DNA from: JAAYRQ01 sp035647235
Lineage (GTDB): Bacteria; Bacillota; Syntrophomonadia; Syntrophomonadales; Syntrophomonadaceae
Length of the DNA stretch: 39,583 nucleotides
Assembly: GCA_964514235.1 (NCBI GenBank)
Contig: CAZEPV010000018.1
Span: 1-39,583 of the forward strand
Direction: 5' to 3'
This document shows, one piece after another, positions 21,750 to 29,882 of the stretch. Under the pieces are notes generated by a model. The model ran no database searches, was not told the origin of the DNA, and worked only from the letters and a program-made list of their open reading frames with translations. A program made the position numbers and the translations under genes. The first letter of the stretch is position 1. Each line of letters opens with the position of its first letter.

Positions 21750-22715
21750 CTAATGCAAAGCCTCCCATATACTCCTAGCTATATTTATGCAAATTAGCTT
21801 AGAATTAATATAGCGGCGGTAATAGCCCTTTAATTGCCCCATATAATTTATTGTTTCCTTTAAGCTATTAATATCCCTAATCTCTAGCCCTAAAGCCAGC
21901 TCAATGTTTTCAGCAATAATAACTAAATCTTTATTAGACGTAGTTTTATAGATTAGTATATCTCTTAGGATTATTTCTAACATATTTATAAATAAATCTG
22001 GGGCTATCTCTATAAATTCTGCTAAGGCAAAGACCTGACTAATATCCGAACTAGCTAAGTTCTTCAGCATTGCCCGAGCTTCCTGCCATTTATCTAGTAG
22101 ATCTTCCTCGGTTACTAACCTTTGTGCTAAAGCCACATTACCTTGGGCTAGATTAGAAATATTCGCCGCTAAATCAACTGGGACATCCAAAGAAATTAAA
22201 TGTTTTTCTAAAATAGATGCCACGACTGGAAAAAACCTTACTATCTGACACCTAGAAATAATAGTTTCCAATAAGCTATCCCGATCAGCTACTAAAATAA
22301 TGACCGCGTAAGAAGGCGGTTCCTCCAAGGTTTTTAATAAGGCATTAGCAGCCTCATCACTTATCAAGTGGCTATCCCTAATTATCGCTATTCGGTGTTT
22401 AGAGCGATAGGGTTTTAGAGCCAGCCAAGGCTCTAGTTCATCAGTAACCTGTTCCTTTAAAATTACTGTCCTGCTTTCCCTGATTTCTATAAGCATTAAA
22501 TCAGGATGGACATTTTCCCTAAAAAATATAGGGGCATCCTTATCAGCAGCAGCTATTAAGCGATGAGCAAAGGTAACTGCAGTCAGCATTTTGCCGATTC
22601 CTTCGGGACCTAAAAATAAATAAGCATGGTTTACTTGGTTTTTGGCCAAAGAATTCTCTAATAAAGATATGGCTCTATCTTGTCCTATTATCTCAGAAAA
22701 ATGGTTCAATTTCAT
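21750..22715 (-). CDS. holB: DNA polymerase III delta' subunit
   Basis: Delta' is part of the clamp loader. The 321-residue protein starts HFSEIIGQDRAISLLENSL and has a P-loop-like GPEGIGKM (36-43), in which Met replaces the usual Ser/Thr. This agrees with delta' being a non-hydrolysing subunit. LLKTLEEPPSYAVIILVAD and ISRCQIVRFFP are the clamp-loader SRC region. The zinc-binding cysteines seen in many delta' proteins are missing (the stretch reads FFRENVHPDL). Position between yaaR and ricT is conserved. Confidence 0.93.
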   Translation of the reverse strand: MKLNHFSEIIGQDRAISLLENSLAKNQVNHAYLFLGPEGIGKMLTAVTFAHRLIAAADKDAPIFFRENVHPDLMLIEIRESRTVILKEQVTDELEPWLALKPYRSKHRIAIIRDSHLISDEAANALLKTLEEPPSYAVIILVADRDSLLETIISRCQIVRFFPVVASILEKHLISLDVPVDLAANISNLAQGNVALAQRLVTEEDLLDKWQEARAMLKNLASSDISQVFALAEFIEIAPDLFINMLEIILRDILIYKTTSNKDLVIIAENIELALGLEIRDINSLKETINYMGQLKGYYRRYINSKLICINIARSIWEALH

Positions 22716-22734
22716 TCACCACTTTTATACATTT

Positions 22735-23184
22735 TTATACCATTAAATCTACTAACATGCCCCTAATCTTATCTATCTGTTCTAAAATATGGGTAGGTTC
22801 AGTCTCATTTTGCAAAAAACTTTCTACTAATTCTTCTACTTCCATATCAATAGTCCTGATTGTTATTAATATTGAACGTCCCCTCCTGCTTCTTCCCCTC
22901 TGCCTGTCTAAGTAATAGGCCTGTTCAGAAGCTTCCTTAAGAAAATTCTTAACCAACATGCGATAAGTCATTAGATCATTGATATTAAGGGTACGGTTAA
23001 GTCTCACACTAATCTTATCAATTTTGCTGAGCAGTTCTTGCATAATATACTGTCTTTTTTCTTCCTGCTTCTGACTTAGTTCCTGTCCAAAGTTGGTCGA
23101 TGCCCCCCGTCTTACCCCTTGTATTTCAGCTTTCTTGAGTGTGGAATAATTGCTCAAGCCTTTTTTATCCCGATCAATTTTCAT
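22735..23184 (-). CDS. yaaR: YaaR family protein (DUF327)
   Basis: The 149-residue, helical and strongly charged protein matches YaaR: FGQELSQKQEEKRQYIMQELLSKID, LNRTLNINDLMTYRMLVKNFLKEA, and a C-terminal LEQIDKIRGMLVDLMV. A basic segment RQRGRSRRGRS lies in the middle. The function of the family is not known. It sits between tmk and holB as in B. subtilis, except that yaaQ (darA, the c-di-AMP receptor) which normally precedes it is absent. Confidence 0.88.
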   Translation of the reverse strand: MKIDRDKKGLSNYSTLKKAEIQGVRRGASTNFGQELSQKQEEKRQYIMQELLSKIDKISVRLNRTLNINDLMTYRMLVKNFLKEASEQAYYLDRQRGRSRRGRSILITIRTIDMEVEELVESFLQNETEPTHILEQIDKIRGMLVDLMV

Positions 23185-23195
23185 CCCCTAACCTC

Positions 23196-23810
23196 CTATT
23201 TCCAAGAGTCCTCAATCAGCTTAAGAGCCTTACGAGCCAGCTTAACTGGGGGTAAGTTAGCATCTAATAATTTAATACGCTGGGGCTCTAGACGAGCCAT
23301 TTCTAAGTAACCTTGACGTACCTTTTCCTGAAATAAAATACCTTCCTTTTCTAACCTATCTAATTTTCCGACTTGTTTTCTTTTTTGACCTATTAGGGGG
23401 TCAAGATCCAAAAGGAGGGTTAAATCTGGTTTTAGACCATTAGTAGATAGGTCGTTTAGTTCCTGCAAAAAATCCAAATCTAAACCCCGAGCAAAACCCT
23501 GATAAGCTATAGTCGAATCGATATATCTATCTGCTATAACTAAATGGCCAGCTGATAGGGCTGGGCCTATAACTTCTTCAACTAGCTGGGCACGTGCCGC
23601 TGCATATAAGATAGCTTCAGTTTTAGGCAAAATTTTGTCATTCCTAACATCTAATAATAACTGCCTAATTTTCTCTGAAATATCTGTACCCCCTGGTTCT
23701 CTTACAAATATAATTTTATCATGGTTTAAATAATCAACCAAATTATCCTTTAAAGTTGATTTACCCGCCCCATCTATTCCTTCTATACTTATAAAAAGAC
23801 TAGTTTTCAA
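23196..23810 (-). CDS. tmk: Thymidylate kinase
   Basis: Tmk phosphorylates dTMP to dTDP. The 204-residue protein has the P-loop GIDGAGKST (11-19), the DR(Y) motif in DRYIDSTIAYQGFARGLD and the substrate region REPGGT. The start is TTG 23808-23810 (TTGA overlap with the stop of the upstream gene), preceded by GGAGAG. Translational coupling to the decarboxylase-like gene is therefore likely. Confidence 0.95.
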   Translation of the reverse strand: MKTSLFISIEGIDGAGKSTLKDNLVDYLNHDKIIFVREPGGTDISEKIRQLLLDVRNDKILPKTEAILYAAARAQLVEEVIGPALSAGHLVIADRYIDSTIAYQGFARGLDLDFLQELNDLSTNGLKPDLTLLLDLDPLIGQKRKQVGKLDRLEKEGILFQEKVRQGYLEMARLEPQRIKLLDANLPPVKLARKALKLIEDSWK

Positions 23811-25261
23811 GTTAATCTCTCCACTTCTGGCTGTTCGATAATATCTATATTGATTAAAGCTTTATCCCTAGGACCTTGGAAGGAGACATCACTAGTTCTC
23901 AAATAAAGCAGGTATTCTAAAACTTCTCGGGTAATTAATTCACCTGCTAGCAAAGCTGGAATACCAGGGGGATAGGCAGCCACCATTTCACCAGCAATCA
24001 GGCCCAAACTTTCCTGCAGTTTAATAGTACGCTTGCGGCTAAAATAAGCTTGGCGAGGTGAAAGAACTACTGGGGGCAAAGGTAAGACATATTTACTATA
24101 AGACCTAGCCCGACCAGTATAATACCTTATGGCTACTTTTTCTAAGGCTTGGTAAAACCCAGCCCAATCAGCTTCGGTATGGAAAATAGAAAACATAGCT
24201 AAAATTGCCGCTTGTTCTGCTAGTTCCACCTGGATATTATGGTGGTAGCGTAATATGTCAGCTAGTTCAAACCCGTTTATACTTAATTTATCTATAACTA
24301 CTAAGACCTTAAGTGGATCTACTTCACTAACTCCCTTAATATCTTTAAATTCTCCTGTAAGACACTTTAGTCCTTTAATTGTATTTATTTTGTTTTTATA
24401 TTTGCTAGATAGATTAAGTGCTTGGTCTAGTAGGCTACTACCTTCTCGCTCCATCAAAGCCCTGGCTAAATCAATGGAGGCCAAAATAGGAAAGGAGGGG
24501 CTAGTCGTTGTAACCAAGCTAACCGCCCTTTTTATTTCCTCGGTTAATTTACAAGTATCAGCCATATGTAAAGAGGCCCCTTGATTAAATACAGGTAGGC
24601 TTTTATGGAGACCATTAACAACTGCATCAGCACCAGCTTTTAGAGCTGGGGTTGGATAATCTGGGTGAAAAGGAAAATGGCTCCCATGAGCTTCATCAAC
24701 AAATAAGGGTACTTTTTTTTGTCTGCATGACTCAACTATTTCCTTAACTTCTACAGTAGTTCCATAATAAGAGGGACTAGTTAAAAATACCCCTGTAATA
24801 TCTGGGAACTGATTTAAAGCTTGTTCAACTTCGTAGGGGTCTACACTTACAGTTAAGCCCGTAATAGGCTCAATTTCACCACTTAAATATTCCGGCCATA
24901 AACCTGACAAAACAAATCCCGTATAAAAAGAGCGGTGTGAATTGCGGGGAATTAATATTCTTTGGCCCGCAGTAGCCAAAGCTAAAAAGATAGCTTGTAC
25001 CCCAGAAGAAGCCCCATTTACTAGAAATAAGCTTTCGTTGGCTCCATAAGCTTTTGCTAATAAGTGCAGGCCTTTTTTAATGGCCCCATCTGGTAGATGC
25101 AGATCATCAATGCCTGGTACTTCAGTTATGTCAAGTGCAGCTACCGATTGCAATTCTTCCACTAAGTTTTCCACTTTACCTATATGGCCAGGCATATGTA
25201 AACGTATATTATTTTCCGATACATAATTAATCAGACTCGAATAAATGGGTGTCTCTGTCAT
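23807..25261 (-). CDS. PLP-dependent Orn/Lys/Arg decarboxylase family protein (YaaO-like)
   Basis: The product is 484 residues, from ATG 25261 behind AAAGGA. It is a fold-type I PLP enzyme. NGASSGVQAIFLA binds cofactor phosphate, FVDEAHGSHFPF (about 188-199) holds the pyridine-ring aspartate, and NGLHKSLPVFNQGA provides Lys220 for the Schiff base. It belongs to the short decarboxylase family that includes B. subtilis YaaO and SpeA. Arginine or lysine decarboxylation, leading to polyamines, is possible, but the substrate cannot be read. The gene precedes tmk, as yaaO does in B. subtilis. Confidence 0.88.
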   Translation of the reverse strand: MTETPIYSSLINYVSENNIRLHMPGHIGKVENLVEELQSVAALDITEVPGIDDLHLPDGAIKKGLHLLAKAYGANESLFLVNGASSGVQAIFLALATAGQRILIPRNSHRSFYTGFVLSGLWPEYLSGEIEPITGLTVSVDPYEVEQALNQFPDITGVFLTSPSYYGTTVEVKEIVESCRQKKVPLFVDEAHGSHFPFHPDYPTPALKAGADAVVNGLHKSLPVFNQGASLHMADTCKLTEEIKRAVSLVTTTSPSFPILASIDLARALMEREGSSLLDQALNLSSKYKNKINTIKGLKCLTGEFKDIKGVSEVDPLKVLVVIDKLSINGFELADILRYHHNIQVELAEQAAILAMFSIFHTEADWAGFYQALEKVAIRYYTGRARSYSKYVLPLPPVVLSPRQAYFSRKRTIKLQESLGLIAGEMVAAYPPGIPALLAGELITREVLEYLLYLRTSDVSFQGPRDKALINIDIIEQPEVERLT

Positions 25262-25273
25262 TAACAATCCTTT

Positions 25274-26206
25274 CTAAAGAAGCAGTTTCAAGGCCTTGGG
25301 CCTTATTTCTAGCCTTATATTCCCTATTCCTGGAGTCTCCCCATCAAACTCCAATAATAATTCTTCCTCAGATATAATTTCTATTTTTCTACCTAATAGA
25401 AAGTCTATTTCTGGTTCATCTAAATGTTTTCCAGAATATATCCGAGGCAGATTTCTTAATAGTCTAAGCTTATTTAAATCTTTCACTATAATTATATCTA
25501 ATAAACCATCATCTAGTTTAGCATAGGGGGCGATTTTCATACCTCCACCAAAGTAAGAACCATTGCCTACTGCTATCATACTCGATTTACCCCGATACAC
25601 TTCTTCTTCATCTACTTCAACTATTAAATCTTGATTCCTAAAGGTTAAGAGGCTATATATACCCCCCATTAAAAAGGAGAAAAACCCTCCTAATAATTTA
25701 CTATTACGGTTGACATGGTGTACCGTATTGCTCCCCAAACCAACATCGGCTACATTAATAAAAAACCTTGATTCCTGCTTTCCTTCCCAATTAGTATAGG
25801 TAGCCAAAACAATATCAATTACATGTTCTTGGGCCAAAGCCAGGATTTCATATACCTTTTGGGGATTAGAAGATAAATCAAACATACAAGCAAAATCCCC
25901 ACCTGTACCCATAGGAATAAAGGAAAGAAAAACATCTTCATTTAGTTTTTGCTTGTCCTCATTATAAAAACCATTAAGGACTTCATTTAAAGTGCCATCA
26001 CCACCCACAGCTACTAAGCGATTATAACCTTGCCTAATTGCTTCTCGCGTGATTTCTATTGCTTCCTTGGGATAGTCGGTATATTCAACCGTAAATTTAA
26101 CACCTTTACTGGTTAAATATCCTTCTAATTGAACCCATCTTTTTCTAGTCCGCCCATTAGCCGAAACTGGGTTGACTATGCATAAAGTTTTAAATTTATT
26201 TTCCAT
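25274..26206 (-). CDS. Diacylglycerol kinase family lipid kinase (DagK/YegS-like)
   Basis: The product is about 310 residues, taking ATG 26206 after GGGGAG; an ATG 12 bases earlier (26218) is also possible. The catalytic domain begins CIVNPVSANGRTRKRW and holds the GGDGT motif (68-72), then LSFIPMGTGGDFACMFD. A C-terminal beta domain follows (VAVGNGSYFGGGMKIAPYAKLDDGLLDI). Such enzymes phosphorylate diacylglycerol or related lipids at the membrane. The gene lies 12 bp before the yaaO-like gene and heads the long operon. In B. subtilis this interval has xpaC-yaaN instead. Confidence 0.88.
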   Translation of the reverse strand: MENKFKTLCIVNPVSANGRTRKRWVQLEGYLTSKGVKFTVEYTDYPKEAIEITREAIRQGYNRLVAVGGDGTLNEVLNGFYNEDKQKLNEDVFLSFIPMGTGGDFACMFDLSSNPQKVYEILALAQEHVIDIVLATYTNWEGKQESRFFINVADVGLGSNTVHHVNRNSKLLGGFFSFLMGGIYSLLTFRNQDLIVEVDEEEVYRGKSSMIAVGNGSYFGGGMKIAPYAKLDDGLLDIIIVKDLNKLRLLRNLPRIYSGKHLDEPEIDFLLGRKIEIISEEELLLEFDGETPGIGNIRLEIRPKALKLLL

Positions 26207-26277
26207 ATTTCTCCCCATATCACTTTTTATCTTCTTTATCCATTAATATTGTATATGATATTTAAAGAAATATGGGA

Positions 26278-26306
26278 AAAAAATTAGCATCTATATTAAG
26301 ATGCTA
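26278..26306 (-). terminator. Terminator of csfB
   Basis: TAGCATC and GATGCTA form a stem with an 8-base loop; the minus strand continues ATTTTTTT. The first stem arm includes the csfB stop codon. Confidence 0.75.
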
Positions 26307-26516
26307 TCTGATAATCTTTTTTATTAACTGTAAAATCTCCTGATACTGGCTAGTGCCTATTTCGGTATTTATAATCCTTTGTTCGCATTTGTTACAGATA
26401 AATGACTTATTTAGCATATAGCCCCCACTTATTCCATGCTCGGGGACTTCTCCACAAATGGCACAGACAGGTAACAAAAGTGCTCTAGCCCTTTTTTCGG
26501 CTAAGATAGTATTCAT
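26304..26516 (-). CDS. csfB: Anti-sigma-G factor Gin
   Basis: The 70-residue protein matches Gin/CsfB: VCAICGEVPEHGISGGYMLNKSFICNKCEQRII, with Cys18, Cys21, Cys41 and Cys44 binding zinc. In B. subtilis Gin is made in the forespore under sigma-F and blocks premature sigma-G activity; it also acts on sigma-E later. The csfB position upstream of the yaaO-tmk block is conserved. It is a single-gene unit with its own terminator. The upstream 100 bp contain GGTGAATATA, which resembles a sigma-F -10, but no convincing -35 is seen. ATG 26516 has AGGAAGTAGG before it. Confidence 0.9.
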   Translation of the reverse strand: MNTILAEKRARALLLPVCAICGEVPEHGISGGYMLNKSFICNKCEQRIINTEIGTSQYQEILQLIKKIIR

Positions 26517-26615
26517 GATATTACCTACTTCCTTTGCAATAGGGGTCTACCTCTTTTATATTCACCTTATTATATTCATTCCCCACAGAAAGTGTTAGCA
26601 AGGACTTATTATGCG

Positions 26616-26643
26616 AAAGGGCAACCCTTGCAGGTTGCCCTTT
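26616..26643. terminator. Hairpin after the MaoC-like gene
   Basis: AAAGGGCAACC and GGTTGCCCTTT form a perfect 11-bp stem. The minus strand has only a short T run (TTTCGCAT), so termination of the CoA-transferase operon here may be incomplete or factor-assisted. Confidence 0.6.
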
Positions 26644-26652
26644 CTTCTTAAA

Positions 26653-27081
26653 TTATTCTTCTTTCATGATATATATCGTACCATCGCCGATCATAACTAT
26701 CTCACCTTTTTGATTGGTACATTTTGTTTCAATTTTTACTAAACGGCGCTCAGCATTCTTTTCGATAACTGTCCCAGTTGCGGTTATGGTATCCCCTATA
26801 AATACGGGTTTAGTAAATTTAATCTTTTGGTTAGCATATACGTTACCGAAGGTTAATTGGGTCATAATAGTAGAGATTAAACCTAATACCAAAACACCTG
26901 GTACTAAAATATCGCCAAACTGTGTATTTTTGGAATATTCCCGATCAATATGAATTGGGTTAAGATCCCCAGTTAAACCTACCCAGGTAATTACATCCGT
27001 TTCTGTCATGGTTTTAGTAAAGGATACTGTATCATCTAAATTAATGTCATCCCACTTTTTAATCCTATCACTGTAATTCAT
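26653..27081 (-). CDS. MaoC-like (R)-specific enoyl-CoA hydratase
   Basis: The 142-residue hot-dog-fold protein has the hydratase 2 motif GDLNPIHID with Asp39 and His44, the same five-residue spacing as the catalytic pair of PhaJ enzymes, and FGDILVPGVLVLGLIS. It should hydrate trans-2-enoyl-CoA to (R)-3-hydroxyacyl-CoA. It is the last gene of the sigma-54 operon, 17 bp after the acyl-CoA dehydrogenase. That dehydrogenase would supply the enoyl-CoA. No 3-hydroxyacyl-CoA dehydrogenase or thiolase is nearby. Confidence 0.85.
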   Translation of the reverse strand: MNYSDRIKKWDDINLDDTVSFTKTMTETDVITWVGLTGDLNPIHIDREYSKNTQFGDILVPGVLVLGLISTIMTQLTFGNVYANQKIKFTKPVFIGDTITATGTVIEKNAERRLVKIETKCTNQKGEIVMIGDGTIYIMKEE

Positions 27082-27098
27082 ATCTGTTGCCTCCTAGC

Positions 27099-28241
27099 TT
27101 ATCTCAAAACGTAATTTGCAATGACCACCCTTTGGATTTCACTTGTTCCTTCGTAAAGTTCGGTTATTTTTGCATCCCTCATCATTCTTTCGACTGGGTA
27201 TTCCCGAGTATAACCGTATCCTCCAAATATCTGTACTGCTTGGTTGGCAGTCCAATTTGCAGTTTCGGAAGCTTTTAATTTTGCCATAGCTGCTGCCATT
27301 CCATATGGTTCACCCATACTAGCTTTCCAAGCTGCCTCATAGGTTAATAATCTCGAAGCCTGAATATCTTTAGCCATATCTGCTAACTTGAATTGGATAG
27401 CTTGTAATGTGGAAATAGGTTTGCCAAATTGAACCCTCTCTTTAGCATAATCCCGAGCAGCCTCAAAGGCACCTTGAGCTATACCAACGGATTGGGCAGC
27501 AATACCGATTCTACCACCATCTAAGGTCTGCATGGCAATTTTAAATCCCTCTCCTATTTCACCTAATAGATTTTCTTGGGGTATTTTGCAATCTTCAAAA
27601 ACTAAATCACAATTATGGGTGCCCCTTAGTCCCATTTTTTTCTCAGGCTTACCAAAACTAAAGCCAGGTGAACCCTTTTCTACTATAAAGGCACTAAAAG
27701 CCCTGCTTCTTAACTCTTTTTCACCTGTACGGGCAAAAACGATATAGGTATCAGCAAAATCTGCATTAGTAATAAAAATCTTACGGCCATTAAGTACCCA
27801 CTCATTACCTACTAATTCCGCCCTAGTAGTCATAGCAATTGCATCACTACCAGCGCCTGGTTCAGTTAAACCAAAAGCACCATGTTTAGTTCCCTCAGCT
27901 AGGGGCACCAAAAACTTCTGTTTTTGTTCCTCACTTCCCCATTTGCGAATAGGCATAGCCCCCAGACTTACATGGGCAGATAAGGTATCAGCCGCGGAGG
28001 GGTCGATACGCCCCAATTCTTCAACTGCAATAGCATAAGCCAAATAATCGAAACCTGAACCGCCATATTCCTCCTCAAATGGTAAGCCAGTTAAGCCCAA
28101 ATCAGCAATTCCTTTAAATACCTCTGGATCATACTTCTCTAATTCATCCCGTTCAGCTACTCCATCAGCTAAAACGCCTTCGGCAAAATCTCTGACCGAT
28201 TTTCTAATCATTTCATGTTCATCGGAAAATTTAAAATACAT
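27099..28241 (-). CDS. Short-chain acyl-CoA dehydrogenase (butyryl-CoA dehydrogenase type)
   Basis: The 380-residue FAD enzyme has GAFGLTEPGAGSDA (121-134), LNGRKIFITNADFADTYIVFAR, IFGGYGYTREYPVERMMRDA and ELYEGTSEIQR, with Glu364 as the likely catalytic base. Length and motifs fit the short-chain group including butyryl-CoA dehydrogenase. No etfAB genes are adjacent, so electron transfer must use flavoproteins encoded elsewhere. It lies between the CoA-transferase (19 bp) and MaoC hydratase (17 bp) genes. In a syntrophic host the set would run in the oxidative direction, in a fermenter in the reverse. Confidence 0.92.
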   Translation of the reverse strand: MYFKFSDEHEMIRKSVRDFAEGVLADGVAERDELEKYDPEVFKGIADLGLTGLPFEEEYGGSGFDYLAYAIAVEELGRIDPSAADTLSAHVSLGAMPIRKWGSEEQKQKFLVPLAEGTKHGAFGLTEPGAGSDAIAMTTRAELVGNEWVLNGRKIFITNADFADTYIVFARTGEKELRSRAFSAFIVEKGSPGFSFGKPEKKMGLRGTHNCDLVFEDCKIPQENLLGEIGEGFKIAMQTLDGGRIGIAAQSVGIAQGAFEAARDYAKERVQFGKPISTLQAIQFKLADMAKDIQASRLLTYEAAWKASMGEPYGMAAAMAKLKASETANWTANQAVQIFGGYGYTREYPVERMMRDAKITELYEGTSEIQRVVIANYVLR

Positions 28242-28260
28242 ATTTTCCCTCCTAATGTTT

Positions 28261-29556
28261 TTATTTAAAATAGATTGACATGGCTTTATCTTTTATTTCC
28301 TCTCTAAAATCGGGATGAGCAATATTAATTAAAGCTAACATGCGCTCCCTTACTGTTTTACCTTTTAGTTCCGCGATACCGTATTCTGTAATTATATATT
28401 GCACATCATTACGGCTTGTAGTAATGCTGGCCCCTCTATCAATAATAGGAACTATACGACTAATTTTCCCTTTAGCGGCTGTAGATGGGAAGGCTAAGAT
28501 TGATTTGCCATCTTTTGAGCTGCTTGCACCCCTGATAAAATCTACTTGTCCCCCTACACCACTAAATTGGAAGGCTCCCAGAGTATCTGCCACAACTTGT
28601 CCTAGCACATCCACCTGCAAGGCCGAATTGATGGAAATCATTTTTTCATTCTGTGCTATTATGAAGGGGTCATTCACGTATTCTTCTGGGTATAGCTCTA
28701 TCATGGGGTTTTCATTAACCCATTCGTAAAATTCCTTGGTACCCATTAAAAAGGTAGCTACCATTTTATCAGGATGTAAAGTTTTTTTACGACAATTAAT
28801 ATTTCCTGCCTTTACTAAGGGCATAACCCCATCTGAGAACATTTCCGTATGAATTCCTAAATCATTTTTGTCAGTTAAAAAAGTCAATACTGCATCTGGA
28901 ATAGCACCTATCCCCATTTGTAAAGTAGCTGCATCCTCGATTAGTGAGGCTACATTTCTACCTATTTCCTTTTCTACATCACCAATAATTGCGGGCTCTT
29001 GATCGTGAATGGGGAGTTCGCAAGGCACAAACCAATCGATTTCTTCGACTTTTAGAAAAGTACGCCCAAAAGTTCGGGGCATATTGGGATTTACCTCGGC
29101 TATGACTATACGGGCAGCTCTTACAGCTTGAAATGTATAGTCCACTGAGACTCCTAAACTACAAAAACCAAATTGATCTGGAGGTGTTACAGTTATCATA
29201 GCGACATCTACTGGTAAAATATTGTCTGCAAACAAGCCTGGAATTTCTGAAATGTGACAAGGTATATAATCAGCTCTCCCTTCAGCCATAGCTTGTCTAG
29301 TCGTGGGCCCAGCAAAAAACCCACTATGCCTAAAATGCCCTTCCATCTCTGGTCTGGCATAGAGAGCTTCGCCCTTGGCTACCATATGGACTACTTCCAC
29401 ATCAGTAAGATCTTCAGCCCTTTCTACCATAGCACTAGGCAGTAATTTGGGTTCACCACAAGCATGACCTAGGACAACCCTATCACCTGATTTTATATGT
29501 TTTACTGCTTCATTAGCTGAGACTAAGCGTTGATTATAATAATCCCTCCAATCCAC
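28261..29556 (-). CDS. 4-hydroxybutyrate CoA-transferase-like protein
   Basis: The 431-residue protein starts at GTG 29554-29556 behind AGGAGGG. Motifs are GIGAIPDAVL (215-224), GIHTEMFSDG with Glu238, and FSGVGGQVDFIRGA and YIITEYGIAELKGKTV near the C-terminus. Glu238 falls in the position of the glutamate that forms the enzyme-CoA thioester in the clostridial 4-hydroxybutyrate CoA-transferase. It is clearly divergent from the plus-strand CoA-transferase at 3067, so the two probably take different acids. It is the first gene of an operon expressed from the sigma-54 promoter at 29610-29626. Confidence 0.88.
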   Translation of the reverse strand: MDWRDYYNQRLVSANEAVKHIKSGDRVVLGHACGEPKLLPSAMVERAEDLTDVEVVHMVAKGEALYARPEMEGHFRHSGFFAGPTTRQAMAEGRADYIPCHISEIPGLFADNILPVDVAMITVTPPDQFGFCSLGVSVDYTFQAVRAARIVIAEVNPNMPRTFGRTFLKVEEIDWFVPCELPIHDQEPAIIGDVEKEIGRNVASLIEDAATLQMGIGAIPDAVLTFLTDKNDLGIHTEMFSDGVMPLVKAGNINCRKKTLHPDKMVATFLMGTKEFYEWVNENPMIELYPEEYVNDPFIIAQNEKMISINSALQVDVLGQVVADTLGAFQFSGVGGQVDFIRGASSSKDGKSILAFPSTAAKGKISRIVPIIDRGASITTSRNDVQYIITEYGIAELKGKTVRERMLALINIAHPDFREEIKDKAMSIYFK

Positions 29557-29609
29557 GCTACATTCCCTCCTTTCTTTTATTCTTATGATTCGCTTTCAAT
29601 TCTAAAATA

Positions 29610-29626
29610 TGCAAAAATTATGCCAA
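29610..29626 (-). promoter_or_regulatory. Sigma-54 (-24/-12) promoter of the CoA-transferase operon
   Basis: On the minus strand TTGGCATAATTTTTGCA places GG and GC exactly 12 bases apart, with TGGCA at -24 and TTGCA at -12, a near-perfect sigma-54 site. Transcription would start near 29599, leaving a leader of about 43 bases. The neighbouring gene 29883-31967 encodes the required type of activator. Confidence 0.85.
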
Positions 29627-29650
29627 GGCCAGAATTATAGCTGGGATATT

Positions 29651-29676
29651 TCTATGCTAATGCCATTATCTATGCT
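29651..29676. promoter_or_regulatory. Candidate activator-binding repeats
   Basis: TCTATGCT occurs twice, at 29651 and 29669, some 25 to 65 bp upstream of the -24 element. The position and repetition suit an enhancer-binding site, but the sequence has no known match. Confidence 0.35.
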
Positions 29677-29829
29677 GGTAAGCCTATTTTTATGGTTTTT
29701 AAAAATCCTTAACAATCCTTTGTAAGGGCCGTATTGATATAATTAATGATGCCCTTTTGGTTCGATATGTAGATAGACCATTCGTTGCCATTTTCATAAT
29801 CTACCCTGGCATCTTGGCCTTAAACAAGC

Positions 29830-29871
29830 AAAAAACCCAGCGAACCCTTTTTGGTTCACCGAGTTTTTTTT
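29830..29871. terminator. Terminator of the sigma-54 activator gene
   Basis: ACCCAGCGAACC and GGTTCACCGAGT pair over 12 bp (three G-U pairs on the minus strand), with T runs at both ends. It lies 11 bp after the activator stop codon. Confidence 0.85.
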
Positions 29872-29882
29872 GTTCTAGACTT

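Larger units (their letters stand above)
29557..29882. other. Intergenic region with sigma-54 promoter, candidate activator sites and terminator
   Basis: It contains the -24/-12 promoter (29610-29626), two TCTATGCT copies at 29651-29658 and 29669-29676 (18 bp apart), and the terminator of the activator gene (29830-29871). The stretch 29680-29825 holds no clear gene or strong dyad. Confidence 0.65.

Noticed and set aside
26517..26600. Sigma-F promoter for csfB
   Set aside because: GGTGAATATA is close to a sigma-F -10, but no GTATA-like -35 lies at the correct distance, so it is not listed as a feature.
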